Positions 1-11,149 of a stretch of 64,000 nt of DNA are shown one piece after another. Positions within the stretch are counted from its first letter, which is position 1, and every line of letters begins with the position of its first letter. The notes under the pieces are model-generated. The model did not search any database and had not been told where the DNA came from. It saw only the letters and a list, made by a program, of their open reading frames with translations. The translations under genes and the position numbers were made by a program. Source of the stretch: Viscum album (lineage: Eukaryota > Streptophyta > Magnoliopsida > Santalales > Viscaceae); NCBI GenBank assembly GCA_963277665.1, contig OY728128.1, positions 1,869,746,988 to 1,869,810,987 of the forward strand, read 5' to 3'.

Positions 1-960
1 CTGATCTTCGACCTTGAACTCGAGAGGTCGTCTCCTCTGATCAGCATAAGACTTATGTCGAGACTGTGATGTATCCATCCTCTTCCAAATCAACTCTATC
101 TTCTCTGAGGTCTCTTGAACAAGATGAGGTCCCAGTAAAGCTGCCTCTCCTACCTCCAGCGAGCATAAAGGTGATCTCCATGGCCTAACGTACAAATCCT
201 CGTAAGGTTCCATCTAAATAGTCGCCTAAAAACTGTTGTTGTAGGAGAACTCCACAGAAGGGATATGCTTCTCCTAAGAACCACCAAAGTCTAGAATGCA
301 CGTTCGGAGCATATACTCAAGCACCATGATCATACGCTCAGAATGGTCATCTATCTGGGGATGGTATGTTGTACTCAAGAGTACCTGTGTACCCAAAGCC
401 CTCTGAATCCCCTTCCAGAACTGAGAAGTAAAGCGTGCATCCCTGTCTGTAACAATGGAGTGTGGAACTCCATGCAAATGTACAATATCTCAAATGTATA
501 GTCATCCCAGATCATCAACACTTAAGGTCTCTTGATTGGTAAGAAGTGAGAAATCATAGTAAGCCTGTCGATGAAAACCCATACGACATCGTTCCCTTGA
601 GGCGACCTCGACAATCTGGTCACGAAGTCCATCGCGACATCATTCCACTTCCACTCCAGAATGAGTTACTACTGTAAAAGGCATTCTTCTCGTTGATGCT
701 CTGTCTTCACCTGCTGACAATTAGAACACCTCAAGATGAAACCAGCAACATCTCTCTTCAAACCTGGCCACCGGTACTGGTGATGAAGATTCTAATACAT
801 CTTGGTGACGCCAGGATGAACTTTCCAAAACTGAGAAATGAAAATCCTGCATTAGCTCCATGCGTATGTCTGCTGGAACCCATACGCATCCATGGAAACG
901 TAAGATCTAATCCTCACCCACTGTCCATATAAGAAGAGGGTCCTCTCCTGACAAACTCTC
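1..960 (-). pseudogene. Element 1 integrase remnant (zinc finger, catalytic core, C-terminal part)
   Basis: Integrase would insert the cDNA copy into the host genome. Read on the minus strand, the N-terminal HHCC zinc finger is recognisable near 700-830 (CSNCQQVK at the Cys pair). The catalytic core follows with AMDFV for the first Asp, VTDRDARFTS for the second and DHSER for the Glu. Next comes the conserved VEFSYNNS and, at the left edge, the YADQRRRPLEF motif that precedes the GPY/F module. The longest open stretch is 274-477. Stops and frame changes occur on both sides of it. In the core, the usual TDGQSER is changed to IDDHSER. The C-terminal end is cut by the window. Confidence 0.9.
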
Positions 961-1149
961 TCGCAGGACTAAGCCCTCTGAGTCTGATAGCTGCCTCATC
1001 CATACCTGATCAAGAAGTAGAGAGGTAACAGCTACAGAAGATAGGTAAGTCTATCATTGTCTATCATGCACCTCCAGATGCATCTCAGAGAACATATCCA
1101 TAAGATAACACTCACTAATGGCCTCTTAAACTGCTTGAATCTGAGTTCT

Positions 1150-1500
1150 ACTGCTCAAAGCATCTACCACTGCGTTGTCGTATCCCAGTGTATAGGAAAT
1201 CTTGAAATCAAAATACTGAAGATACTCGACCCACCTGTGCTATCTCAGATTCAGATCATGCTGAGTGAAGATGTACTTGAGACTCTTGTGGTTGGTGAAA
1301 ACCACAAAGTGCTCTCCTAGAAGGTAATTTCTCCAACAACGCAGGGCATGAAAAACAGCTGCCAACTCTAGATCGTGCGTCGGGTAGATACTCTCATGTG
1401 GCCTCAACTGCCGAGACCCATATGCAATGACTCCATCTTCTTATATAAGCACAACGCCTAGCCCGATACCTGAAGCATCACAATAAAAAGTATAGATCTT
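1150..1500 (-). pseudogene. Element 1 RNase H remnant
   Basis: RNase H degrades the RNA strand during reverse transcription. On the minus strand the motifs come in the usual order: FYCDASGIGLG with the first catalytic Asp, [19 protein letters not shown] with the catalytic Glu, then [10 protein letters not shown] and [11 protein letters not shown]. In the last motif the family normally has Asp in TDHKSL; here it is Asn, a single G-to-A change that removes a metal-binding residue. An in-frame stop follows the first motif. The region lies directly between RT and integrase as expected. The 960-1150 stretch is the less conserved RNaseH-integrase linker. Confidence 0.85.
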
Positions 1501-1547
1501 TCCTGGCTCTGGAAAGACTAGTATCGGTGCTAACATCAACCTTCCCT

Positions 1548-2420
1548 TCAGCTCCTGAAAGGCTGACTCACAATAATGTGACCATAAGAACTCACCCCAC
1601 CCCCCTTCTTGGTCAGACCTATCAATGCTGCTGCTAGGCCTGAATAGTCATGAATGAAGCGTCTGTAGTATCTAGCCAGCCCTAGAAAACATCGTACATC
1701 AAAAAAGGTCTTCAGATTCTCCCAGGAAACTACAAATCTCACTTTCTTTGCATCCACAGATACTCCTACCTCTGAGATGACGTGACCCAAGAAGTGATTC
1801 GGATCCATCCAAAAGCGGAACTTCGAGATTTTAACTTAAATTCGACACTCTTTTAGTGTACTCAGAACGATCTCAAGTTGGGTATCATGGTTGTGTAGAG
1901 TGTGAGAGTACACCAAGATATCGTCCACGAAGACCACGACAAAGGAATCCAAGTAAGGATCGAAAACTCAGTTCATAAGTGCCATGAAAACTGCTGGCAC
2001 ATTCATGAGACCGAACGGCATAACCATATACTCGCAGAGACCATACCTGATCCTTAAGGCTGTCATAGGTATATCTGATGGTCTAACGCACAAATGATGA
2101 TAAAAAAACCTCAAATCGATCTTCGAGAACTCACGGGCTCCATGAAGCTGATAAAAAAGATCATAAATCCTCTGCAAGGGATATCGGTTCTTGACCGTCA
2201 ACTGGTTAAGCTTCCAACAATCCACACAGAGACAAAGGGTACTGTCCGCCTTCTTCACAAATAAGACAGGCGAACCCCATGGAGAAGTACTGGGTCAGAT
2301 GAAACCCTTTTCCTGCAACTCCTCCAACTGCTTCTTGAGCTCCTGCAACTCAGGTGTAGCCATCCTATAGGGAGGAATGGACACCGGTTCCGGTCCTGGC
2401 ATGATCTCAATAGAGAAGTC
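1548..2420 (-). pseudogene. Element 1 reverse transcriptase remnant
   Basis: Reverse transcriptase copies element RNA into DNA. On the minus strand the conserved blocks read [47 protein letters not shown], then the catalytic box FVDD at 1920-1931 (Ty3 type, both Asp kept), FLGHVIS and FLGLARYYRRFI. The largest open pieces are 1968-2258 and 1548-1808, separated by stops and a frame change near 1810-1850. The RT amino end lies inside a tandem duplication (2174-2897) that shifts the frame, so a continuous protein is impossible even without point changes. Confidence 0.92.
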
Positions 2421-2897
2421 TACCTCACTCTCCAAAGGAAAACCTTAAAAATCATTTGGAAATACATCTCTGAAATGATCCACCACTGGAGGAGAGTCCA
2501 ACTGTGAAGTCCCCTAATCATCCAGAAAAAGACTAGCAAGGGATATCGGTTCTTGACCGTCAACTGGTTAAGCTTCAAATAATCCACACAGAGACAAAGG
2601 GTACTGTCCGACTTCTTCGCAAATAAGACAGGCGAACCCCATGGAGAAGTACTGGGTCAGATGAAACCCTTTTCCTGCAACTCCTCCAACTGCTTCTTGA
2701 GCTCCTGCAACTCAGGTGTAGCCATCCAATAGGGAGGAATGGACACCGGTTCCGGTCCTGGCATGATCTCAATAGAGAAGTCTACCTCACGCTCCAAAGG
2801 CAAACCTTAAAAATCATTTGGAAATACATCTCTGAAATGATCCACCACTGGAAGAGAGTCCAACTGTGAAGTCCCCTAATCATCCAGAAAAAGACTA
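2174..2897 (-). repeat. 362-bp exact-phase tandem duplication at the PR-RT junction
   Basis: Positions 2174-2535 are repeated at 2536-2897. The two units differ at about 8 sites by eye (about 2%). The four bases GCAA occur at 2174, 2536 and 2898, so the duplication has 4-bp homology at its ends. The length 362 is not divisible by three, so it breaks the polyprotein frame. The second copy keeps a CpG (TTCGC) where the first has TTCAC. Confidence 0.95.
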
Positions 2898-3290
2898 GCA
2901 ATCTGGGTCGTAACCCTTCTTAGCCCATGATACTCGAGTCCTGCTCGACTTGCCTGAACATCCCATTCGCCTATATGAAGAAAATATTCACCCTTTAGTG
3001 AAATGAAACTCACCCTGCGGTGATAAAAGTCGAAAACTACCTGGAAGGGAACCGACCAGTCCATATCGAGAATGAAATCGTAGCTTGTCATCTCTAGGAC
3101 ATAGAGATCCCAGAAGAAATGATACCCTGCAACCTCTAGAGGGCACTCTCTACACTGACGTACACTAGATCTCCACATCCCCAAAGGTGTGTCTAGTATC
3201 AAAAAGTCGGCAGAAGAAAAGATACAGAGCCCAAGGCTCCACACAATAGAAATATAGATAATAATATGTGTAGCACCAATATCAAAAAGA
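2876..3290 (-). pseudogene. Element 1 aspartic protease remnant
   Basis: Retroelement protease cleaves the Gag-Pol polyprotein. On the minus strand the active-site motif, normally D-T/S-G-A/S, reads DIGATH at 3266-3283: the Thr next to the catalytic Asp is Ile. Further on, DFILDMDW corresponds to the conserved flap-distal I-L-G-M-D-W motif with Gly changed to Asp. The open piece is 2876-3244, starting just after the active site. A stop sits a few codons upstream of the motif. The position between gag and RT supports the call. Confidence 0.82.
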
Positions 3291-3599
3291 GATGAAGATT
3301 AAACTAAGGCTACTAAGATCGTACCTCGAACTGTAGAATGTCCGGGATCATGCTCCGGATAGGTCTGCTCCACTGCAAAAGTCTGTCCTGTCCTGCGGCC
3401 CTGTGACCCTACCTAACAACTCTAAGATGATCCTCCCAACTGACACTGAATGACTGGTGATTGACTTCCACTGCCTCGACCTCGACCTCAGCCTGAACGA
3501 CCGGAAGAACTCCAGTTCCCCGACTGGTGAGAAACTAGTGGTGCTGCTCCTGAACGAGGAGTCATGGAAGAACCCCCGTCACCAGAAAATGGTGAGAAA

Positions 3600-4578
3600 A
3601 CCTAGAAGAAACACTGAAGGTGACCCATCTTGATGCATGATTGGCACTCCACTGGGTCTCTCTGGCACTGTGGCCTTGTTTTCCCTACCCTTCCACACTA
3701 GTAGCATACAATCTAGCTACCTGAAGATGTATCTCTCCTCCTCAGATCACCATGTGTAGACTCCCGATGGTGCTTCCTACTGTCAACTAAAGGAATACTA
3801 GATTTGAAAGTAGAACCTCCCTGTCTTGCAGCTTTGGAGTCTCTCATATTGCACTTCGCAATTAGTTCCTAATTGATAGTGGAAGTGATGGAAGTGATGG
3901 AAGTCAACTGGAAGATATTCACCTGTGATCGGATCTCCCACCTGAGGCCATCCTCAAAATTCCTTACTAAGAACATCCCATATCCACCCCAGAGGGGTGT
4001 GAAATGCTGCAGCTTGGTGAAACGAGAGGAATACTCCATAAATGAAAGAATACCCTGCTCTAGACTCATGAACTCCCGGGCTCGATCGGCCCTCAGGGTC
4101 TCCGGGTAGAAGTAGTCGTAAAACGCACACTGTAACTCCTCTCAAGCCATAACATGATGAGGACCCACCTGTGAGATCACGTCTCACCACCACTTGGAAG
4201 AGTCTCATAGTATATAGGTAGTGAGATTGACCCGCCTCTCTGGATGAATTTATAAATTCTCAATGATAGTCAGTATGGCTTTCATCCATGACTCTGTAGC
4301 CTGTGGTTCTCCATCCCTCGAGAAAGTAGGAGGATGTGCTGCTAGAAAACCCACGTCAAGTCTGCCATAGTCGTGGCAGGAGGCGATGCTCCTTGAAAGG
4401 TCTACACCATCTTCATAAATCCTTCCCTAAACTATGCATCAGTGCCTGCAACTGGTACGACAGTCGGTGCCAAGGCTGGCATGACTGGAGGATCGACAGG
4501 AAGTCCCTGATCAGCCGTATCTGGCTTCTGATCACTATCCTACAACTGACGTACAACCGGATGACGTCTTGGAGGCAT
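3600..4578 (-). pseudogene. Element 1 gag remnant with two zinc knuckles
   Basis: Gag forms the particle that packages element RNA. The start chosen is the minus-strand ATG at 4578-4576, which opens MPPRRHPVV, the same opening as in element 5. The retrotrans_gag region is in 3869-4208 (LEQGILSFMEYSSRF). Two CCHC knuckles follow: one near 3664-3710 (CG..GKTRPQC, His replaced by Lys and a stop between its first two Cys) and one near 3612-3646 (CQSCIKMGH). Several in-frame stops and at least one frame change break it. A 9-bp triplication (3880-3906) lies between capsid and knuckles. Confidence 0.85.
3880..3906 (+). repeat. 9-bp unit repeated three times inside gag
   Basis: The unit TGGAAGTGA occurs three times in a row (the last copy ends in CA). 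It adds codons in multiples of three, so it keeps the gag frame and reads as S-I-T repeats on the minus strand. Confidence 0.9.
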
Positions 4579-5960
4579 AGATCTGAAGGATCAATAACAT
4601 ATCTTAGAATAAGTATATCTAGTACAGAGAAAAAAGGAGTATAAAATAGAAACTGGATAAGGAAACACTCATATTTTACAAAACATGACTAAACGGCATG
4701 TATAAACTCTGCATGGTGTGTATTTAACTCTATTCCCCTTCCTGATTCTCCTTGCACGGCCAACGCGCACAGTCTTCTTAAACTGAGACTACACATCGTG
4801 TTCCCTATGGACACAAAGTGTAGTAGACAAGGTTCTAATGACCCGTGTTGTTAGTTACACGGTTGGTTACATGGTTGAGACTACACAGCGTGTTCCGAAC
4901 AAACACGACATGTACTTGAAGATTTTTCCCGACCCATGTTGTTGGTGACATGTCCGGGTACATGCCTGACCATGACACGAAGTGTTCCGAACAAACACAA
5001 CATGTATAGGAGGAGATAACACCGTCTGGTGTTGTTTGTGACACGGCAGGGTACCTAGAACAAGGCTACACGGCGTGTTCATACAAAACACAGTGTGTAT
5101 TACACAAGCTTCACGAAATCGTGTTGTTAGTGACACGACCAGGTACATGGATCACTACTACACAACATGTATCTACCGTACACGGTGTGTTCCTGGAGAT
5201 TTTTCACAACCTGTGTTTCTGCTCACACAGTCAGTGACATGGTTTAAAAACTACATGGCATGTATATATAATGTACACACTGTGTATTCTGGGTTTTTCT
5301 GGGCAGTAGCTTTGAAACTGCATCGAAGCCTAGAAAACAATGAAAAACAAGCATTAATGTGCCAAATTTTGATCCGTGAGGGCCCATACACCATGTGAAT
5401 CAAAGCTTGACATCTTCTACATATCATATATAAGGGAAACAAGTCAATGACCCACCATGTTCTGATTAATGAGGTCCCATAACACCTCAAGAACCAAAAT
5501 TTAGCATTCATTTAGCAAGGTACAATACAAACAACCTCTCTATCAAACTTGTATGGATTCTATCAAAGCATCCATCACAACAACATGCATATTCTACACA
5601 TCGTCTATCACAACAACATGCAATTGCTAATGCACCCTATATTGTATGGAAATAATTCCTGGCATGTGATTTCTAACAAGTGCCTATATGATGCATGAGA
5701 TTGATACCCTCATCTCATCGGGTTGCGACAGAAATAGAACCATAATATCAACAAAAATAACAACACAAAGCATGTGAATCCCTCTAGGTGAAATCAGATC
5801 AACTGTAACATAGAAAAACCAGAAAACTGTAATAAGCAAGGTAGATTGGCTTTTCCATGTACACGAGTTAGCTACTTTCGAGAACAGCTTAATACCAAGT
5901 ACTGAATCCATCTTATCCCTGGCTAAAGGATCCAAATAGTAAATCAATAGAAAAGAACCT
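4579..5960 (-). other. Element 1 leader (5' untranslated region), unusually long
   Basis: The stretch lies between the primer site and the gag start, 1382 bases. The same interval in element 5 is only 292 bases. It contains a 92-bp tandem array (4789-5300). I see no coding motif in the rest (5300-5960), although a 115-codon open frame (5684-6031, minus) overlaps the primer site and LTR end and is most likely chance. Whether the leader was long from the start or was expanded by an insertion is not decided by the sequence. Confidence 0.7.
4789..5300 (+). repeat. ~92-bp tandem array with paired dyad boxes
   Basis: Units begin with CTACAC or a variant near 4789, 4881, 4972, 5066, 5158 and 5251, giving spacings of 92, 91, 94, 92 and 93. 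Most units carry two dyad-symmetric boxes of the type ACAC(N3)GTGT. One is at the unit start (for example CTACACGGCGTGTTC at 5066) and one lies 20-30 bases later (for example GTACACGGTGTGTTC). The last copy is partial. The array sits in the element leader. Confidence 0.85.
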
Positions 5961-5973
5961 CCCTCTAATACCA
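5961..5973 (-). other. Element 1 primer binding site (initiator tRNA-Met type)
   Basis: The minus strand reads TGGTATTAGAGGG, one or two changes from the plant tRNA-iMet primer site TGGTATCAGAGC. It is 3 bases inside the LTR edge, the same spacing as in element 5. It fixes the element orientation and the LTR inner boundary. Confidence 0.9.
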
Positions 5974-6662
5974 ATTTGTAACATCCCAGTTCCGGAAGCC
6001 ACCCAGAGGTGCCCCGTACCCGGTTGGTCACATGGACTCAAGCGCATTTCCCCAAACGCCAGAGGCTATAGACTAGCAGTGAGGGCCTTGGGTGTGATAG
6101 TGGGGAAACTATGAATTCATTGTCAGAGTACACAGTAGAAGAAAAAAAAGACAATAGTAGAAACCGTAACCATCCATGCAAGAGTAAATGATAAACAGCG
6201 GAAGACTAACAATAAACAACTAGAGCACACACACACACATATATATAATGATTCATGATACATATGTCTAGAAAAGCAACAAAAAAAGTCACAATGCTGA
6301 ATACAATACTAAACTGAAGTGAAAAAGAAAATAATTAACTCCTCAGCATTGTAAGACATAGCTTGGTCCCATGCTCTCCAGCTCCACAACAAGTCAAGTA
6401 CTTGAAGTAAAAGGGAGATTTCCCTTATCCATACCTACAACAATATAGTCTGTTTAGGCCCAAAAGCATGGCCCAAACAGGGTGTTAGACAAGGTCTCAG
6501 TAGGAAACCACCCAAAGATCGGTGCCTAACAGTCAGTGAATACATGGAAAGTAGAAGTAAAGGAAGTAGTAAACAAGAAATCACACAACAGCTACAGTCC
6601 ATAGTGTCTGGCATATAATGTACACAAGTAACAGTCAATTAACAAGCATAACAACAGGTAAA

Positions 6663-7015
6663 CCCCTGGGTAGTACTCACAGCCTAACCCTTATGGTTCT
6701 ACCTAAAAGTACTAGCAACCCTCTAGGAGGCACACACAGTCTCACCCCTCTGGTCTAGCAGAAGAATAGACTCTTTGAGGAAGCACTCACTGTCAATTCC
6801 CTATATTGTCTCATATCGTACTAAAGGCTCTCTGGGGAAGCACTCAACATCTCATTCTCCATGCGGCCCGCATCGAGGAACTACAGACACTCTGAGGAAT
6901 CACTCATCGTCAATTCCCCCTTTGGTCTCACAACGATTTAATAAGACACTCTGGAGAAGCCCTTACGTCCATTCTCCCTATGGTCCACTATACTAGGTTC
7001 TCACAGCCCTGTGAA
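6663..7015 (+). repeat. ~50-60-bp tandem array in LTR1
   Basis: About six diverged copies. The segment CTCT(C/T)(T)GAGGAAGCACTC and its variants recur at 6721, 6771, 6828, 6888 and 6947, each followed by a TCCC..TGGTCTC-like segment; an earlier copy starts near 6663. Spacings are 50-60 bases. I did not see a clear equivalent in LTR2. Confidence 0.8.
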
Positions 7016-7679
7016 AAAAAACATGCATAGAGTGCGTATCGCCCGAATTAAACCTCAAGAACTACTTGGCTATCATTTTAAGTCATAATAGCATAATAGT
7101 ACAATAGTTCCAATATCCTACAACTAGGCATGGCAACTAGCAAAATGCCTAACAGGAAAAACATGCATGGGAAAACATGCAGAGCACAGTAACAATTACC
7201 CTATTCACAAGAATTAACCTATACTCAAGAAATCAAGAAAATAAGTCAAGAAATAAGGGAAAAAATTGGAAACACACTATACCCCGTTCAAGGGAATTGG
7301 TTGAATTACCCAAAATATTCAAAGACCTCCTACATAAAGGCACAAACCACCTACCATGATGCTAGGAGATCAATATACTTGAACCACGAGGCTTGATTCT
7401 CCTTAGAACGACATAGATCTACGAAAATGATCAAAATGCTCATCCCACGATATATTGACAAAGATGAGGAATTGAAAAAAAGCTCTAGCAGAAGGAAGGG
7501 CTTACCGTTGTGGTTCCAATGCAATTGACGGTGGTCGATTCAGAGAATGGACAGAGGCTCAGGGGCTCGGAGAAGTTCTGCGGCCGTACGGGTACTCTCA
7601 GATGAAGAACCTTAAGAAGAAGCGATTTCTATCCGTCAGGCACAACCCCGGTCCGTTTAATGAAAAAAAAAAGAAAGTA

Positions 7680-7890
7680 CAATTCGTGTACTTCTAGGGT
7701 ACACGGCGTGTACTTGGACTTTCTGTACTCCACTTTAAGCAGCCTCCACATCTCCCCTACACACCGTGTGTGTGGCCCAGACATGGCCAGCACACGGCCT
7801 GATGTTGTATCAAAGTAAACGGTGTGTAATTATAGAGTACACGGGGAGTACTTATAGAGTACACAGAGTGTACTTAGGAAATTTTCATAT
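7680..7890 (+). repeat. Dyad-box cluster in LTR1
   Basis: Several boxes of the form TACAC-N-GTGTA stand close together, for example GTACACGGCGTGTACTT near 7700, CTACACACCGTGTGTG near 7760 and GTACACAGAGTGTACTT near 7860. The cluster sits 70-280 bases from the LTR 5' end, so inside the likely U3 region. Confidence 0.85.
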
Positions 7891-7959
7891 TTTCCTCTTT
7901 CTCTCAAAAAAGACCAGAAAAGGAAAAACATACCTGAAATGAAGATCCGGGTTCTTACA

Positions 7960-7974
7960 ACCTACCCCCACACT
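7960..7974 (-). other. Polypurine tract of element 2
   Basis: The minus strand reads GTGTGGGGGTAGGT immediately before the LTR start TGTAAG. Element 5 has the equivalent AAGGTGGGTGTGA just before its 3' LTR. Purine tracts at this place prime plus-strand synthesis, so the LTR at 5977-7959 looks like the 3' LTR of the element to its right. Confidence 0.75.
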
Positions 7975-8689
7975 ACTTCTCCTAACTGTGAAACAAGAAT
8001 TATATTCCAAAAAATTTAGGTTATGAGATCAGAAAAAGTCATGGACACTATTGATACCCTCATGATCACAATTATTACTAATATTACACCATAAACAACC
8101 ATTTATGATGAAAAATAAAAGATCCATACCACATAGGAGATGCTATAATCTTACAATCTTCCCTCTTAAGGTAATTCATTCCAGAATATCCCTCATGTGA
8201 ATAGTGATGATTTATCTAAGAATAATTACATCCATTTAGAACAAAAATTAGCCTCCAAATACCAAGTCTCGTCATATAAATAGTTTTTCTTACATAGAAA
8301 TCATACTGGAGTAACTTACCAGACTCAGGGAACCTTCGTGCTACTATCAGCAACACAAATAGGATGCAACTCAAAGGATGGATCATCTTGTAACTCTATC
8401 TCATCTAGGTATAGAGTGTGAGATGCATATAAGTAATAAAGGAACAACTGAGATACATATTAATCTTCATGCATATCATGAAAACTTTTTGGTAACTACA
8501 ATTGATTGGCCATTGATCCACCTCTCTCCAAAATATCGAATGACCTGACATATCACAGTGAATATTTACAATGTCTTCAAATATTCCTATGTCCTTGCCT
8601 TAGTGAAATTTTTAAAAAGGTTCTATCCTTGTCCTTAAAATCTAGAGGTCATCAACAAAAATCTATGTAATAAATATATCAAGGCTATG

Positions 8690-9650
8690 TAGCATCCATA
8701 TACTTTCGAAAAAATTGGACCTTCTCTCATGTCTCCTGCGCAAGACATTGTTACATTAAAGCTTTCGGGCCTACCTATAACTAGTACATGGGTGATCATC
8801 ATGACCTACAATATGGAGACTCCTAATGTTCCATATTTATTGTCACCTAAAAGCTATTATTGCAGGTCAATATAAAAAGTGGGAATATTCTTCTCTCAAG
8901 AGCTCCAAAAATCAATGATTCATGATATCAGCATGTTCTCAAGAACTAATTTGATAATATCTAACAAGAGATATGGATGAGGGTGGTATGTTGTGTTTAG
9001 GAGAACCTGTGTTCCCTACACACTCTGTAAAATCTACCAGAAAAAACATCGACTATCTATATGTATCCAATATGATAGTATGAGGGACCCCATGGAGTCA
9101 TACAATCTTACAGATATACAACCTCATAATCTGATCACCTAAAAGGTATCAATGATTAATAGTAAATGATAAACCTTCATTATCTTGGGGACAAAAAACC
9201 AAACAACATCAATACCCAGAGGCATCCCCAGAATCATGGTAATAAAATCCATCATGACATCATCCCAGATCCTATCAAGAATAGGTTACTAGGGTATATA
9301 TCTGGTTGGTCACTGATGTTATTCCTTCACCTACAGATAGGTGGAACACCTCATAATGAAACCATCTACCACTTATTTCATACCCAACCACCAGTAAGGG
9401 TGTCGTATGTCATGATACGTCATGGTGACACTGGTGTGTACCACCCAAACTATGGCATAAAACCCCCACATAATCTCCTTGAGTATATCCACTAGAAACC
9501 AAGCATGACCATGGATACATATAATTTCACCCTCTACTATGGTCCAACCAGGAGGTGGGTCTTCACTTGGAACACTCTCTAGTAGGACGAGGCCCTCAGA
9601 ATACAATATATGCATCATCCATGCTTTATTTAGTAGGGTAGAGATCCCAT
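8690..9650 (-). pseudogene. Element 2 integrase remnant
   Basis: Nucleotide homology to element 1 is clear: 8740-8930 matches 110-300, and the zinc-finger region near 9310-9420 matches 690-790. No continuous frame remains. The open frame 9373-9669 on the minus strand covers the finger and the linker to RNaseH, with loss of several motif residues. Confidence 0.8.
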
Positions 9651-9689
9651 CTAAGGATGAAAGAAACATCTTCCCCTAACCATAATGAA

Positions 9690-10150
9690 CCCCCAATTGT
9701 GTCTCTAAAAACAAATCCATAAGCTTTCATTCACTACTGGCCTCATAAACTAATTGTATCTGAGTCCTCCTACTTAGTGAATCAACTACTATATTGAATT
9801 TCTTGGGCATATAAGCAGGATCTAAGTTGAAATACTATAGGTACTAAACACACCTTCACCACATTAGATTCATATCAAGTTATTTAAATATGTAATTGAG
9901 GATTTTGTAGTCCATGTACACCAAAAAATGCTCACTCAATAAATAGTTTCTCCAATAGTACAAAGCTTGAAGCACCATACCAATCTCATGATTGCATGTT
10001 AGGAAATTCCTATCATCTGGCCACAACCACAAAGACCTGTATTCCACAGATCTATCCCCCTCCATCAAAATTGATCCTATCTCGATACTTGATGCAACAC
10101 AATATATAGTTTAGCTTATTCCCAACTCTAGAAGTATCGAGACTGACAAT
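9690..10150 (-). pseudogene. Element 2 RNase H remnant
   Basis: The minus-strand open piece 9880-10068 reads through YRSLWLWP, NHEIGMVLQALYYWRNYLL and YMDYKILNYIF. These match the SRQLRPHE, [19 protein letters not shown] and [11 protein letters not shown] blocks of the family. The catalytic Glu is kept (NHEIG) but the DHKSL block is DYKIL. The following linker at 9700-9830 matches element 1 at 1085-1190. Confidence 0.82.
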
Positions 10151-10169
10151 GAAGTCAATCTTATATTCA

Positions 10170-11050
10170 TTTATTGAAATTCCATCTCATGGGTATCTGA
10201 CAATAAAAACTTCACACCCTTTATAGTCAGGCCCACTAGAAATGCTTCTAAGCATAATAAGTTTTTTTATGAAACACATATAGTATCCTGCTATCCCCAA
10301 GAAACTTTATATGTCAAAGATGTTCTTTGGATGCTCCTAAACAAATTTCGATCTCACATTCTTTGGGTCTAAGGATACTCCTATCTATGAGATAATATGA
10401 CCCAGTAAGTGACTCTTATCTATCAATAAGGGGCACTCTGTGATCCTATAATATAACTATTTCTCCCTAAATGTATCAAAAATTATCTCAAGATGATTGG
10501 ATTAATCATTTCTATTGTGAGAATACACCATAATATTTTCCATGAAGACAACTAAAAACTTGTCCAAATAACGTTGGAAAACTCTGTTCATCAGCACCAT
10601 GAAAACTAATGGTATGTTAGTGGGGCCAAATTAAAAAACCAGATATTTGTATAGATAATACCCAATACAAAACATTTTGTGAGGTATATCTATAAGTCTA
10701 ACACACACTTCATGATATCCAGATCTGAAATCATTTTTTAGAATACATGATATCCTTAGAGCTTATAAAAAATGTCATCTAAATGTGGAAAAGGATATCG
10801 ATTCATAATCATCAATTGAATCAATTTTTGGTAATCCACACATATCCTGAGGGTAACATCCAACTTTTTTCTAAAGAGGATCAGAGAACACCACATAGAA
10901 GTATTTGTTCTTATAAACACATTTTTTCCATGTCTTGTATTTCCCTCTTGAGCTTATATAACTATATCTTTTCCAACCTATATAAAGTTATGGATACCAG
11001 TACTTTTCAAATAACTAGTATGATGGAGAAATCCACCTCTCTCTTATGGT
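10170..11050 (-). pseudogene. Element 2 reverse transcriptase remnant
   Basis: Colinear with element 1 RT. The segment near 10590 (GTTCATCAGCACCATGAAAAC) corresponds to the MPFGLMN-to-ALMN region near 1970 of element 1. The RT start near 10830 corresponds to 2215-2270. Frames are broken repeatedly. Element 2 does not show the 362-bp duplication of element 1. Confidence 0.8.
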
Positions 11051-11149
11051 GTAACCCAATAAAATTTTTGGGAAAAAATTACGGAAATGATCAAAAACTT
11101 GAGGGAAATATCCCAGATTCAATCATTGATCATTTAGATAGAAACTAGA

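Larger units (their letters stand above)
1..7959 (-). mobile_element. Element 1: Ty3/gypsy chromovirus-like LTR retrotransposon, partial
   Basis: On the minus strand the order from right to left is LTR (5977-7959), tRNA-Met primer site, long leader, gag, protease, RT, RNaseH, integrase, which is the Ty3/gypsy order. The integrase runs off the left edge, so the 3' end and 3' LTR are outside the window. All coding parts are degenerate, with stops, frameshifts and an internal 362-bp duplication, so the element cannot encode a working polyprotein. It keeps more CpG than elements 2 and 3, which suggests it is younger. The family is the same as element 2, judged by matching LTR and pol sequence. 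Placement in the Tekay-like chromoviruses is by resemblance to element 5, whose chromodomain is visible; the chromodomain of element 1 lies outside the window. Confidence 0.93.
5977..7959 (-). repeat. LTR1: 5' LTR of element 1, apparently also 3' LTR of element 2
   Basis: On the minus strand the repeat starts TGTAAGAACCC and ends GGGATGTTACA, with the normal TG...CA ends. The inner edge abuts the element 1 primer site. The outer edge (7959) abuts a purine tract that looks like the polypurine tract of element 2. The left part matches LTR2, for example CTGTTT(A/G)GGC near 6448 and near 14280. It is 1983 bp, shorter than LTR2. It holds a 59-bp tandem array (6663-7015), a CA/TA microsatellite at 6227-6247 and dyad boxes at 7680-7890. 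Confidence 0.88.

Noticed and set aside
5684..6031. 115-codon minus-strand frame across the primer site and LTR1 end
   Set aside because: It crosses an LTR boundary, has no known motif, and is not found in element 2.
9166..9495. 109-codon plus-strand open frame
   Set aside because: It is antisense to the integrase remnant of element 2, with no motif of its own.
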